Shown here piece by piece: positions 20,490-57,851 of a stretch of 64,000 bases of DNA; the first letter of the stretch is position 1; each line of letters opens with the position of its first letter. The notes beneath the pieces are model-generated. The model did not search any database. It was not told where the DNA came from and saw only the letters and a list, made by a program, of their open reading frames with translations. The stretch spans positions 17,007,231-17,071,230 of the forward strand of contig JASFXZ010000014.1 in assembly GCA_032209605.1 (NCBI GenBank). Reading direction: 5' to 3'. This stretch comes from Mactromeris polynyma. Taxonomy: Eukaryota; Mollusca; Bivalvia; Venerida; Mactridae. The position numbers and the translations under genes are program-made.

Positions 20490-23400
20490 TTCATCCTTTG
20501 CAAAAAGAACACAAGAAATATTAGTTTGTTTTTTGTTTATTTTTTCTTTTTAACCACAATAGATTGTGTTTTAACCTGACAACAATATAGTTACATGCAA
20601 TGTACATGTATAAATTAAAATTTTACACTAAATAAAATATCTAGACTAACAAAATCTTATACAAATATTACAAAAAAAACAATAAATTTTCTATGGCTGT
20701 AGTCATAGTAACCTACATGATATATGTACAGTAAGGATTCCATGTAACAGAATACATGTATGTAGGTTTAGCAAAGACTGAAATATGCTGTAATAAATCA
20801 GACATACAGGTACAAAATAAAACAAGAAACCAGCATATAGAATAAAGATATTATATACACAACCACTCAGTAATACAAATGGAAAAATCTCTTAAATTTG
20901 TAAAATTCAACTATAGAAAATGGCCGAATTGTGTTTAAATATACATGTACATATAAAAACATACAATTATTGGTAGTTTCCATGACATTGGTAATGAAAT
21001 TTTAAACAATTCTATATAATGAAATACAACATCACCTAACATAAGAAGGTTTTGTCTCTGTCGTCATGCACTAATGGTTTGATTGCAGACAGGGTTTGCG
21101 TGCATATATCTTCACTAACAGAATGATACAACAATATATTTTTTATATGAAAATGCCATTTTTCGAACAAATAATTATTTTTTCAACAACCTCTGGTTGT
21201 AGAAAACGAAACAAAAATGCTATCAAAATGATTGATAAAATCTTCAGGCAAGTATACACGTAATAAGCACGACAAATTTTACCCAAAATGGATCAAAATT
21301 GCAATTACTATGCTTCTTTGCAGATACGATCATCACACAGTAACAAAACGAAAATGCACTGTACATTTGAATACTTGTTCATAAATATTTCTATAAAATA
21401 ACAAATTTAAGTATTTTTTATAGTACTGCCATATAAATAAAATATTTATCTTTAATCCTTCACTACAAACAACAATATACTGTTAAACAAGGACAGGATT
21501 TAAAATCTTGCTGAATTTCATTGGAAGAAATGAAGCTTTTGTACCCCGGTAAAGAGCCCATTTCTGGCGAGTAACCAATTTCATCTATTGCCAAGACAAA
21601 ACCAAATAGACAACCCAATATGCGGTAGATAATAACTCAGTTGATCATTTAATATATATATAGTGTTGCTTAGCAACAGTTTGATTCATTGGTGCATTTA
21701 TGGTGGATTGCAAACTCCTAAAATCATCAAAACACCATATAAAATCAAGTGGGCTATGCTGGCCCAATATTGCTAACCACATGCCAGAAAGCAATTGTCG
21801 CAAAATGACAACTGACAGACGATGGACATTAATGGCAGAAAGAGCTTTGAGCTTAGGTGAACTAAATACAGCAAAATCATTTATATTTGATTCAAAATGA
21901 GTTGAAAATGCTGTTACTGCTAACAGGATGTCTATTGATCAATATTTTACTAAACAGGTTAACATTTGTACACAAAAAGTCCCTGTAAATTAACACACCA
22001 GCAATTGATACAATATTTCATGCCCATGTAAACAAAGAACCAAAAATGTTTTTATTCCAATAATTAACAATCTGTACATTTTTGGAGATAAATTTTTCAT
22101 AATTTTTGTTTTAAACAGCAATTAAGCAAATAATATGTACTAAGATAATTGTTGAAGTTATTGTGCTGATTTTCTTGAGATGCTTGTCTACTATCTTTAA
22201 CCCCGTTCCAAATTGCCAACACATTATTTAACCACTGTGCCAAGATACAGTTTATTGTACAAATAGATAGCCAACAATCAACTGCTTCTCTAATTGGTCA
22301 CTTATTAAATTGTCTTATTTTTAAAATTAAATGCAGTGAAATATTTGTTCATTTCATTCTTACCAATACCTCAAATATTTGAAATCCAAAACCCACATAC
22401 TCTTGTACAAAATTTATTCTATTTATATAGTTGTTGTTTTTTTTCTTCAAAATTAATAAATAGCAAAAACGTTTGGCATTCCATTAGAAAAGTGTTCCAG
22501 TGTATTTCATAGCATATAAAACAAGTCTGACAACAATATAATGCTTAATATCACAAATCTACATTTGGTGTAAAGCTATATATGTTCACACTTGCATACA
22601 GATGAAAACAAAGTATATTGACAAATAATTTGACCAACAAATCCAATCTTTAGACTAAGCTTGGTTTTTGTGTGAACTGGAAGAATTTTCAAACGGAAAT
22701 ATGTCCGTAGAACATTTTACTGTCCAGCAGTCTGGATACAGTCGAGGGAGATGGTTCTACCACAATGAGCATTAAATAATTGAAGTAAACCCATATAATG
22801 GTATTATTGTCTATGACTGAATGCCAATTCCGATGCACTCACTTGTATTGACTAACGTCAAAGATGACTGGAAGGCAGCCAGATTGAAGATCAAGAAAAT
22901 CATTTATTGTTAGGTATCAGACAATTGGTAACTGGATTTTTTCAATTACATATTAAACTGAAAGCATGATAATGGAGTCGTCGGAAAAGAAGATTGACAT
23001 GCAGGTACCGGTAATTCTAAATGGTTCATAAATATCAGGGGACAATAGTGGCCCTAATTTGCCCAATCATAAATACGCAACAGAATGAAACCCTTTGAAC
23101 GAACTTAAGGAAGGACTGTTCAAGGAAACCCACCCCAAGTTCAGCGCCCACCAAATAAGTTGTTAAAAGAAAATACCTGAAGGTTTTATTCTATTTTTGA
23201 GGTTTGGGGAAGAGTGAAACCATTCTAACAAATTTGGGAGAGGACATTACGAAGATGGTACTGACCAAAGTTTGTGACAAAGCAACAAAGATGTTTCTTC
23301 GATGGAAGGACGGACAAGGGTAAATACATAATTATACACCCACCCCCCTATTTTAGGGTGGGGGGATTCACATTGATTTCTAGGGTTTTGACTAAATGCA

Positions 23401-23577
23401 TTATTTCTGTAAGGAAGATAACAACATTTATGAAATATTGTTAAAAGCAACAACAACAGAAATTAATAAATATCGTTCACAAACATGGTAGTAAACGTCA
23501 ACAAATTTTGAGGGATGACAAACGTTGGTTTATCATTCAAATGTCATATCCAGGGTTACGACAGATGTATCAGCTAG
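20490..23577. other. Downstream region and presumed 3' UTR of HECW; no gene seen
   Basis: Long AT-rich region with only short ORFs of no family resemblance. The 3' end of the minus-strand HECW transcript must lie here. TTTATT (AATAAA on the minus strand) near 22902 is one of several candidate polyadenylation signals and cannot be chosen without transcripts. A C-rich/G-rich inverted pair occurs at 23337-23367. Confidence 0.45.
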
Positions 23578-47479
<23,902 letters not shown>

Positions 47480-47619
47480 CTGAAAATATATACAAAATTA
47501 CATGAAATAAGACAATTCATCAAATATATAGTGATCTTGCAGTGGTATTGTCCTTTGGGTCAAAGAAAATGTACAAAATCCTACAAGTACAGAATATTCT
47601 ATTGAGTGTTCTGTACAAA

Positions 47620-48893
47620 ACTATTGTAACTCACCATTAAACTATTGTAACTCAGCACAAAACTATTGTAACTCAGCACAAAGCTATTGTAAGTCAGCAC
47701 AAAACTAATGTAAGTCTGCACAAAACTATTGTAACTCAGCACAAAACTAATGTAACTCAGCGCAAACTATTGTAACTCAGCACAAAACTAATGTAACTCA
47801 GCGCAAAACTATTGTCACTCAGCACAAAACTAATGTAACTCAGCGCAAAACTATTGTAACTCAGCACAAAACTACTGTAACTCAGCACAAAACTATTGTC
47901 ACTCAGCACAAAACTATTGTCACTCAGCACAAAACTATTGTCACTCAGCACAAAACTATTGTCACTCAGCACAAAACTACTGTAACTCAGCACAAAACTA
48001 TTGTCACTCAGCACAAAACTATTGTAACTCAGCACAAAACTACTGTAACTCAGCACAAAACTATTGTCACTCAGCACAAAACTATTGTCACTCAGCACAA
48101 AACTATTGTCACTCAGCACAAAACTACTGTAACTCAGCACAAAACTATTGTCACTCAGCACAAAACTACTGTAACTCAGCACAAAACTACTGTAACTCAG
48201 CACAAAACTATTGTCACTCAGCACAAAACTACTGTAACTCAGCACAAAACTATTGTCACTCAGCACAAAACTACTGTAACTCAGCACAAAACTACTGTAA
48301 CTCAGCACAAAACTATTGTCACTCAGCACAAAACTACTGTAACTCAGCACAAAACTACTGTAACTCAGCACAAAGCTATTGTCACTCAGCACAAAACTAT
48401 TGTCACTCAGCACAAAACTACTGTAACTCAGCACAAAACTATTGTCACTCAGCACAAAACTATTGTCACTCAGCACAAAACTATTGTAACTCAGCACAAA
48501 ACTATTGTAACTCAGGTCAAAACTATTTTCACTCAGCACAAAACTATTGTCACTCAGCACAAAACTATTGTCACTCAGCACAAAACTATTGTCACTCAGC
48601 ACAAAACTATTGTCACTCAGCACAAAACTATTGTAACTCAGCACAAAACTATTGTCACTCAGCACAAAACTATTGTAACGCAGCACAAAACTATTGTCAC
48701 TCAGCACAAAACTATTGTCACTCAGCACAAAACTATTGTCACTCAGCACAAAACTATTGTAACTCAGCACAAAACTATTGTAACTCAGCACAAAACTATT
48801 GTCACTCAGCACAAAACTATCGTTACTCAGCACAAAACTATTGTCACTCAGCACAAAACTATTGTCACTCAGCACAAAACTATCGTTACTCAT
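47620..48893. repeat. 21-bp minisatellite, about 60 units
   Basis: Unit ACTATTGTCACTCAGCACAA plus A. Variants GTAACTC and ACTACTG are interspersed. Because 21 is a multiple of 3 and the minus strand is stop-free, a 395-codon ORF of heptapeptides (NSFVLSD/NSFVLSY) runs through it. It sits in the HECW intron above exon 47407-47479 and is judged non-coding. Confidence 0.95.
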
Positions 48894-48899
48894 GCAGTT

Positions 48900-49670
48900 A
48901 TGGTAAAGAAACGGTAACAATAGTTTCATGCCCAAAGCAGACAACTTCCAAGATTTAAAATGACAATTTACACCATTACAAGATAAATTTCAATTTCAGT
49001 GATTGTAATTTATCATAACAGGTGCTTAATCAACAGCTAAATATTTCCTCTAATAAATAAAAAAATAATTTCGTACAAATGAAGTTACAGTTTCTTGCTG
49101 TAAATTTGTCACAGACTGCAGTATAATTTATACACGAAAGGTCTCCAATAGGCTACAGGATGAAATTTTTCATATATTCATCGCTGCAACTCGTACAATG
49201 CAAGCATTGTGCGATGCATCTACCTTGGTGAAATATGAAACTTCAAGTCTCTTTTCAATTTTTAATCTTTTGACGCACAAACATAAACCTATGAAAACGG
49301 ATACACAAGACGCATAGATGAATCGCAAATCAAGGACAAATATTGAAATATCGGAAGAAGTTTTACAAAATGTCTATTTGAATAAGGTTTGAAATTGTAC
49401 TGATATTTTGTAAGAGTTTTCAATGTATCACTGCAAATACACAGCCTGTCATTATGCAAGAAGTTTGACATAAATTGCAATAAAAGATTTTTATTAAGCC
49501 GATGATATAAAAGCAGTATCAGATATCAATGAACAAAGTCACGTTTCGAGAGAAGGCATCGCTGTTATTTCATTATAATACAGAATGTTGTCTAAACGCG
49601 CATCGACAGCTTACATAATTTTGTGAGCATCAGCAACAGAGTCTACTGAAGCAGATAAAGTGCTGCCACA
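48900..49670. other. Non-coding stretch, nothing identified
   Basis: AT-rich, with only short ORFs (for example 49289-49480 minus) of no resemblance to known families. Confidence 0.4.
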
Positions 49671-49838
49671 ATGTGACACCACTCTGTAGACATGCCACAT
49701 GACACCACTCTGTAGACATGCCACATGACACCACTCTGTAGACATGCCACATGACACCACTCTGTAGACATGCCACATGACACCACTCTGTAGACATGCC
49801 ACATGACACCACTCTGTAGACATGCCACATGACACCAC
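49671..49838. repeat. 26-bp minisatellite, about 6 units
   Basis: Unit GACACCACTCTGTAGACATG plus CCACAT, nearly perfect. It creates three overlapping minus-strand ORFs because 26 is not a multiple of 3. Confidence 0.95.
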
Positions 49839-51370
49839 ACCGGCTCACATTGACCAGTGACACGGGTTCCACCAGTCGGGGCATTATTCACAAATACTTA
49901 TGTCTGAAACTCAGACTTAAGACTTTAAATTTGCAAAATACCATATTTACCAGCATTTTGTTTTTACTTACTCTAAATGAATGAAATTTTGTCTAAATAA
50001 CTGTTGTTTCCCTCAGTACACTGTAGCCAATTTTTATAAAAATCAATATTGCGATAACATCATAAGAAAAAAAGAACGTTTAACGTTTTGAAAGTCTGAC
50101 TTTCAGAATAAGACCCCGACACTACCATATATAACGCTGAGCGTAGTCAAATGAACTTCACTAGCATAATTAGCAGCCGGGTTCAAACCACTCCATTTCT
50201 TATACAAATTACAGTGAACCCATTTACTACAGAGCCATCAGCCTGGTTCCCTAACTCCATATCAATAAATAAGTTTATATAGTGCGAAACATGAACAAAA
50301 AAAAGCTGTCACTCTAATTATCACACAGTTTTCTAATCTGCCTTGAACACCATAGAACATAACTGTTTAAGCTGTTCTGATTTTAATAATATAAACTACA
50401 AGGTAAACGTGTCCTTTATGTTTGTAGCATAATGTCATAATGTTGAAAGAAATACTGTGTCACAAAGTTTGTTCAACATTGTGTAAATAACAAACATCTG
50501 TATTTTGCATTCATCACAACTGTCAAAATGACAGCGTACCGAGTTGTCTAGCATTGTCATACAAACTTTCACTGAAATAACCATATCATAATGTGGTGCA
50601 GAAAAAACATAACTGGAGAATAACTACCGTATAAATGGTAAAGTTGGCGATGTGGAAATCTTTGCGAATTTCCCAAATTCAAGAATGTCAAGAAAATATC
50701 CGCCACCATCAAATAATTTTCATCTTCAAAGAAGTGCATTTTTACAGACTTGACTATTTAAAACACAAACAATACTTTAGTTATTCGCAAACATTTCTAC
50801 CCGCAAAACATCTCAAATTGTCAATTCACAAAATTTTGAAAATATCCACTTCTAGAGTATAATCCTGCACTTCGAGCACCCATAGTTCCCTTTCCCTATT
50901 CCTATTAAAAATCAATTAAAGGTGCAAGGTCAATCCTACCTCACATTAATACATAAATGATTCTGTCAATGACAATAAAATCTACAAATGTAGCCACAAC
51001 AAACAAATAATCAACTCATTCCCCGTTATTATTTTCTCGATAATAATAAATGCATCCTTCTTCAAAACCAACAAACAACGACTAAAACACTCCTTTTAAA
51101 CGTAAATCAACAAAACCTGCACAAGAAACAATGAAACTCAAGCAGCGATACAAGACAATTTACATAGTTTCCACTTATTGCAACCAAATTAGACCTTCCA
51201 GTATTAAAAAGCAAACTAGATTTTTTTCAAGACTTACTTGTAAACAGATAAACGCCTACTTGAAAGTGATTTACAAATTTATCTCACCAATGCAGTAAAT
51301 TTTATGTCCTGTTACCTACCAAAGCTAGTCCCACACAAAATGTAACATAAACTTAGTTTTGTAGCTAGCT
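49839..51370. other. Non-coding stretch, nothing identified
   Basis: AT-rich intron or flank. No splice-supported exon, transposon ORF or RNA gene was recognised. Confidence 0.4.
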
Positions 51371-51371
51371 T

Positions 51372-51640
51372 TGAATGCTTTCTATTGGTTATGGTCGCCG
51401 ACTACGAATCAATTGCCTCTAACCATTGCGAGTTCGAATCCCAAACTGGACGTAGAATTTGTAAGCGAGGAAGCCATTCAGTTGGTAGTGCTACCTATGC
51501 CCCGAATAATGCAAAAAGGGCACCAGGGTTTTTTATCCACCCTAATAGCTGGAAGTCACTACATGACACTAACCGTTGAATGGGACTTAAAGCCCCATTA
51601 CCATAAGTCAGATTGACATTATTAGGTCCCTGTTTGCATG
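51372..51640 (+). mobile_element. tRNA-derived SINE
   Basis: A good B box GAGTTCGAATCCC (51430-51442) follows a tRNA-like head from about 51385 with TGGTCGCCGACTACGAATCA. The body contains GCGAGGAAGCCATTCAGTTG and GTGCTACCTATGCCCCG, and the tail AAGTCACTACATGAC recurs at 59265-59280. Organisation fits tRNA head plus conserved body as in mollusc SINEs. Confidence 0.7.
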
Positions 51641-51842
51641 AGTTAGAAAAAATGTAGACATACATACATACAGTTGGCCCATAAGAATTTGATCTATATT
51701 TAATATGATACTTGAATCAAGATATCCAAGGTAACTATGACCAAGGTTTGCATACTTTTACTCAAGCATGTCATCACAAAATATGTGAAATAGCAACCTG
51801 TGGTGTTATAACTTACAATGTCATACAACAAACATTATCTTA

Positions 51843-51985
51843 TATATTCTGTCTACATAAACTATATCAAGGGGGGGGGGGGGAGCAAAAATATATATTC
51901 TGTCTACATAAACTATATCAAGGGGGGGGGGGGGAGCAAAAATATATTCTGTCTACATAAACTATATCAAGGGGGGAAAGCAAAA
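51843..51985. repeat. Poly-G triplicate (about 55-bp units)
   Basis: Three copies of TATATTCTGTCTACATAAAC, TATATCAA plus a G run and AGCAAAA. G runs are about 13, 12 and 6 long. Long uninterrupted G tracts can form quadruplexes and are also prone to sequencing length error. Confidence 0.9.
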
Positions 51986-52344
51986 CCTGTCAGCTTCTTT
52001 ATTCACATGGAGATTGACTTATGTCACATTTACACATCCATATATTTTAACTCTCTTTAATAGGAACAAGAAATATCTTAAAAAAGATGATTGGCCTAGA
52101 TAGAATGATGTCTGAAGAATTGCCTTTGTTTGGAACTCTGATTTCGCCAGAGGGGTACGCTACAGGAAAGTAAATTATCTTTTTGCGACACCCCGTTTGG
52201 TGCCTCTCCACTTGGAAATATTAACCAATCAAATTGTCTAATAAACAACGTGCTTCAAATACAATATTTGATTGGTCTAAAAAAGATATTATTAAATTTT
52301 AATGCTGGAATAATCCAAACCTTTAAAATGTTTTTCAAACAAAA

Positions 52345-52662
52345 CTAGTAAAACTGATATTGAATATGTGACATAATTGTACAGTCTTCATCTTGTAATC
52401 TTTCGCTACAGATCGATCTAGGCAGAAACACCTCGTGAATCTGGCTTATTTCTTTAGTATAGTTTTGTGTTGTCTCGTATTTATGTAGCGTTTTGCGTGT
52501 TTTCAATGTTTCAAGGCTTGTAGTTTTGGCAGAAGATGATTGTGCGCTGTGTCTCTTAGGAATCCACTTTTTTCTTACTAGCGTAAAAACTAGACCAAAA
52601 TTTAAGATCAATTTTGTAAAATACCAAAATTGGTTTAAAAAATAAGCTGTTATAGCATGCAA
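52345..52662 (-). CDS. Unassigned ORF, possible exon of a small membrane protein
   Basis: 105-codon minus-strand ORF, less AT-rich than its surroundings. It has a hydrophobic first third (LNQFWYFTKLILNFGLVFTL) and a basic Ser/Thr/Lys-rich tail (KKWIPKRHSAQSSSAKTTSL), ending in a stop. No family is recognised. It could be a single-exon gene inside the HECW 5' intron, a terminal exon, or chance. No homologue or transcript can be checked here. Confidence 0.25.
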   Translation of the reverse strand: MHAITAYFLNQFWYFTKLILNFGLVFTLVRKKWIPKRHSAQSSSAKTTSLETLKTRKTLHKYETTQNYTKEISQIHEVFLPRSICSERLQDEDCTIMSHIQYQFY

Positions 52663-52699
52663 TTCTATTTCTATAAATGTATATGAAATTTAATAACAC

Positions 52700-54590
52700 G
52701 AAATTTATTTCTGTAATTATTAGCTTCAGTTGTTTAAATTAATATAAGACTATCATGTTTTAAATGAACACATTCACTCCACTAATAACTGTAGCACGGT
52801 TAAATTTCCAGTTGTATTTGAGCAATATTATATACTTTCCCCTGATAACTTACATAGGAGGGTTCAGAGTAAAACTGTGCTAACTCAGTTGAAGTTAAGA
52901 AGCTGTTAGATTACTTTTGCAACAACCACGCGATATCACAATCAATACAACAGGATTTATCATGTACCAAACATTTTTATACAGCTAAAGGGTGCCCTGA
53001 TTTTCCCATTCCAAAAAAGGTGTCAAAACATCGGGGTATAAACAAGAATTAAATGGGATCTTCTCGGCTGACATAGAACACGAGGAACGTTCACTGGGGA
53101 GAGGTAGACAGATTATAACCTATATATACAGTATTGAAGCATTCATATCCCCAACGATTGATAAGTAAATAAACCAATTGATTTCACTTCTTATCAATCC
53201 CTAGTGATACAGTTATGCAGATGAGCAGATAAAACTATTATGTTGTGTTCAATGTACCAGAGACAAGCAATCTACCATTTCAGGGCACATTGAAGTCTTT
53301 GTTTGCTGCCTCCCACACTACTTGGAGAAGTTGGGCTAGTAGCTTATTTTCTTATAAAAACTTATTTTAAGTAATTTTAGCTACATTTCTCTTAATCCAG
53401 ACTGCGAAGCAACAATGTCCTGTCTTCAACAAATAAGTTTTTTTACATTGCAGTATTTTAGGTATAAGGTTGGTTGGACTACAAGTGAAACAATTTTCTT
53501 CTTCTTAATCCTCAGTTTTATAGACACAAATTCTGAAGTATCATTCATAACAAAATTCCTTTTGATTTGTGACATCATGTAGTCTATGATGAAGTTGTTG
53601 TCACCAGAATGGAAAATTCAACATTGCCAACAACCCATGAGATTGCTAAATTATTAAAACATTTAGCCAAGAAAATTGCAACAAAATTAAGTCATATTGG
53701 AGAACATGCCATCCTATTCAATATTGATTCAATATTTATGCATTATATTAAGTATACGAATATAAACATTAATTTTGTAACAGAATGACCATCACTAGTA
53801 CAGCAGGGATGTACCATAGCTTAATTGAAAGTTAATTGGATACATTTATGGGTGTCACCCTCCTCTCCCCATAACAATGGCAACTTTTACTGAATTTAAA
53901 TGTTTAAATATTCTCTGAATATAAATTTCACAAGATTTACTAAACCAGTAATCAATGCCACACTATGTACTGAATAAGTATTGCATCGTAGTACTCATAT
54001 CTGTGTTTTTTTACAACATCTAAGCTTTCATTTTCAATTTTAAACTGATAAAAAGTTTCAGGGCATGAATCAATAGATATAGCTATATATATGTACGACA
54101 TGAAAATCATCACAAAATAACAATATTACAGAGTTTAAGTTTTTTTCTCAGCATGATAAGTAAATGACATCAGATGATACAGACCTAATCCCAGATAATT
54201 CATGATGAAAGTTTTTCAATTTAAGATAATATATGGCCCGGGGACTCACATTAACATAAACCATGGTTTAGTTTGAATAACCCAACAAAGTTTTATCAAA
54301 TTATTATCATTTTCGCTGACATCAACTAGGAAATGAATCATTAACATAATCCAGCAAGGTGGTCATATCAGCTGAATAATTAATAATTCAAAAGATGTGT
54401 TACTTCAAGGCTTCTAGCACTCTCACTTGACTATCTGATAAAGTTTGACATTTTGACACCATTATAAATTTATTCTTAAGTTTTAACTCATATGCCACAA
54501 AACCTGTATGGTAATTTTTACTGAGTCATTGTATTCAATCTATGTCCTTTCACAAATAACACATGTGATGTTAAATTAAGATTCAGACTG
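52700..54590. other. Non-coding stretch, nothing identified
   Basis: AT-rich; only short ORFs. No repeat of clear structure was seen apart from simple AT tracts. Confidence 0.4.
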
Positions 54591-54595
54591 CACTC

Positions 54596-55265
54596 CCCCA
54601 ACATGCCTGACACCACTATGCCTGACACCACTTATGCCTGATACCACTTCTGCCTCATGACACTAATTGTGACAATACTATGCATAACACCACTATTTGT
54701 TACAACACTATGCCTGATACCACTATGCCTGACACCACCATACCTGACACTGCTATGCCTGACACCACAATGCCTGACACCACTATGCATGACACCACAA
54801 TGCCTGATACCACAATGTCTGACACCACAATGCTGACACCACTATGCCTGACACCACTATGCCTGACACCACCATGCCTGACACAACTACATGTGACACC
54901 ATTATGCATGACATCACTATGCCTGACACCACTATGCCTGACACCACTATGTCTGACACCACTATGTCTGACACCACTGTGTCTGACACCACTATGTCTG
55001 ACACCACTATGTCTGACACCACTATGTCTGACACCACTATGTCTGACACCACTATGTCTGACACCACTATGCCTGACACCACTATGCCTGACACCACTAT
55101 GTCTGACACCACTATGCCTGATACCACTATGCCTGACACCACAATGCCTGACACCACTATGCCTGACACCGCTAAGCCTGACATCACAATGCCTGACACC
55201 ACCATGTCTGACACCACTATGCCTCACACCAAAGTACCTCGCACCAATGTGCCTCACATATATTT
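54596..55265. repeat. 15-bp minisatellite, about 44 units
   Basis: Unit ACTATGCCTGACACC with a TCTGACACC variant clustered at about 54950-55075. Stop-free in several frames on both strands, giving spurious ORFs of up to 209 codons. Diverged CCTGACACC motifs recur at 56405-56500. Confidence 0.95.
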
Positions 55266-56400
55266 TTGTCAGCAGTAGCGGAATAAGAGAAAATATGTGC
55301 AATTACTAATTACAAAGTATGTCTTCCTTAGTGAATGAATGCGTTTTAGATTAACATAACTCCTGAATGCAGATCAGGATCTATATTAGATCTCCATCTA
55401 TATTTTTTCAATCGTAGGAAAAGAAACTGTACTCCAACACTACAGGTAAATACCAACACTATAGTAAGGATATTTTGCAATAATAAGAAGTCAAGTTGTG
55501 GCGGGGAGATGATTTCTTATGTTTGCAAATTTTGCGAATTCAAGAAAGTCACTAAAATATCAGCCATATAGTAAATTTCCTCTTCAACGTAAGTATATAT
55601 TCACATACTAGACTTATACATTTGTAACCATACTCTTTACTGCAATCCGCAAGCATTCCACTCACAAAACGTATAAAATCACCAATTCACAAACGTTTTT
55701 TGACTCAAGAAAATATCCACTTATACAGTGGTATGCATTCTTATTCACTTGAAGAATGTAGTCAAATATAATATAACAATATATACTGTCTTTAAGCTGA
55801 ATTTGAGATGGCAAATATATACTATTAGGAGGGCGATTGCGCAATAATATTTACACAAGTGTGGTTAGAATGTACTATCTCATTTATAAATGTGTATGTA
55901 TCTATGAAATAATGATCTGTTTTAAAGTAATTTGATCACACTGCATTCAAATCAACACTATTTCATCTATATTAACGCAGAGTCATGCCTAATTTCACAT
56001 GCACGATATGAAGTGAAATATAGCATTAAAATACACATCTACCAATATAAATATATGTTATCTTTTATGCTGCAACAATTTAATAGCACTTTAAATAAAT
56101 ATCATTTCCATACAACACCTAGTTTGTCACGTATCGGTGATTGAATTTTTTCTGGCTGGCTCCGAAAGCGTAGTCAATGTGTCTCTGATATAAAACCACA
56201 AAATATAATACAGCAATTAACCGCAGTAAAAGCCTTTAGTGCACTATTTAACCTCTGTAGCCAGTCTTCATCTATGTAAATCATATCAAGTATGAACTTA
56301 ATTTCGTGGAGTTGAGTTTTATGTCCCACCTACAATTTTCCGTTGTTCGTAGAAAGTGTGCACTTGTAGCAGACACTGTGGTGTAACACTGATACTGAAC
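55266..56400. other. Non-coding stretch, nothing identified
   Basis: AT-rich with short ORFs only. Confidence 0.4.
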
Positions 56401-56404
56401 CGCG

Positions 56405-56500
56405 GATACCTGACACCATATCGGATACCTGACACCATACCACATCCAGTCATGTTAACCTGACACCGTGTCAAGCAGTACCCAGTACCTGACACCTACA
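56405..56500. repeat. Degenerate CCTGACACC repeats
   Basis: TACCTGACACCATATCGGAT, ACCTGACACCATACC, AACCTGACACCGTGTC and TACCTGACACCTAC occur within 100 bp. They share the core of the 15-bp array 1.2 kb to the left. Confidence 0.55.
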
Positions 56501-57850
56501 ATTCTAAGTGAAGGTATTTGTACCATTTTTGCTACTACGGTATGTCGTGAATGAGACTCTAACTCACAACTTATCACACCAAACAGGAACACTTCACTAC
56601 TGAACTACCGGGTCGGTTATTAACATAATAACTATATATAAGCCTTATTTTCACGCAATCAAATTGGCATTTCAGAATGCAACCCCTTTTAATATGTTTT
56701 CAGGGAACCAATGAAGGGATACATGAATTAAAGATATACAACACACATAACCCAGGTGTCCACATATCAGACATAAATCTCATTCCAATTATACAAATTT
56801 TTGCAAGAAATTCAATGAAATATATGGAAGTTGAATACCGACTGGTGTCTAACATACAGTCACTGATCAAGAGTACAAGACATCACTGGTTACATTGCAA
56901 ACGACACATTTACATGCTTTCATGTTTCATAACAACACAATTGAAAATTTCTGTTTGTCGGTCTACAAAAATATTAACTATGGCATGCAAGCTTCATACA
57001 CCTGACACAGCAAACATTATACATAACAATCAACAAACATCAAATAATCAGTCTGCTTGTTTAAATTCTATTCAATATTCACAGTCATTGTACCAAGTTT
57101 GAACAATATCTGCACATCTAACATTTCTAATAGAAAAGGCTTACCGTCATCTATACGTAAGTGACAAAAGCCGTGATTAACTTCTATCCAGTAAATGAAT
57201 TCAAATCCATTCTATACATACTGACAAACGACAACAAGTTACATATCATAATCCACTTCCAATACACTTATCCTCAGTGTTATGATGAAAGTTTTATTAC
57301 ACTATCAAAGTCGATAAGGAAACCTGTAAAATCAATTGGATAAACCAATAATGCTACCGAGTTAGTATCAAATAATTTTTACAATACGATTTAATTGTGT
57401 ATGGAACAGAAGTTGTAAATAGCCCATTACAAACAAAAAGGTTTATTGTATACAACCAATCATGACTCACCAATTTGCCCACTCAATTGGTTTAACGCCT
57501 GATATTTCGGACACACAGCGATTTATTTGATTGTTGTATTAAATAGACCGCGCGAATAATACAATCAGATTATAGATATTTTAACTGACACACTGAGCAG
57601 ATAGTGTTGTATAACTCCCGATATGTCACAATATTGCCAAAGGGACGTCGGGTTGTATGTCACACATTTACAAGCTTACCATGACTCAATACCGTCACAG
57701 CAATGATTGGTATACATAGCATTTAACATTAACCAAGTGAGCATTTATCTCCACAATGCTTCCTCTATATAAGGCCACAGCATGTTAGTTTTCATGTCAA
57801 CTTTGCTTTACATGGTCAAAAGCCTGTTTAAACCTTAGAGCAAAAATGAA
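56501..57850. other. Non-coding stretch with a 141-codon ORF of doubtful status
   Basis: The + strand ORF at 56677-57102 has no recognisable domain and intron-like composition, and is not called. Confidence 0.35.
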
Positions 57851-57851
57851 G

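Noticed and set aside
47757..48944. 395-codon heptapeptide-repeat protein
   Set aside because: Explained by a frame-preserving 21-bp minisatellite inside an intron.
54680..55309. 200-codon repeat proteins on both strands
   Set aside because: Explained by the 15-bp minisatellite, open in several frames on both strands.
56677..57102. 141-codon + strand ORF
   Set aside because: No domain, intron-like composition, no supporting structure.
57140..57205. Possible small minus-strand exon reading FIYWIEVNHGFCHLRIDD before a GTAAGC donor
   Set aside because: Only about 22 open codons after a stop, no clear acceptor, and no match to the HECW N-terminus as I know it.
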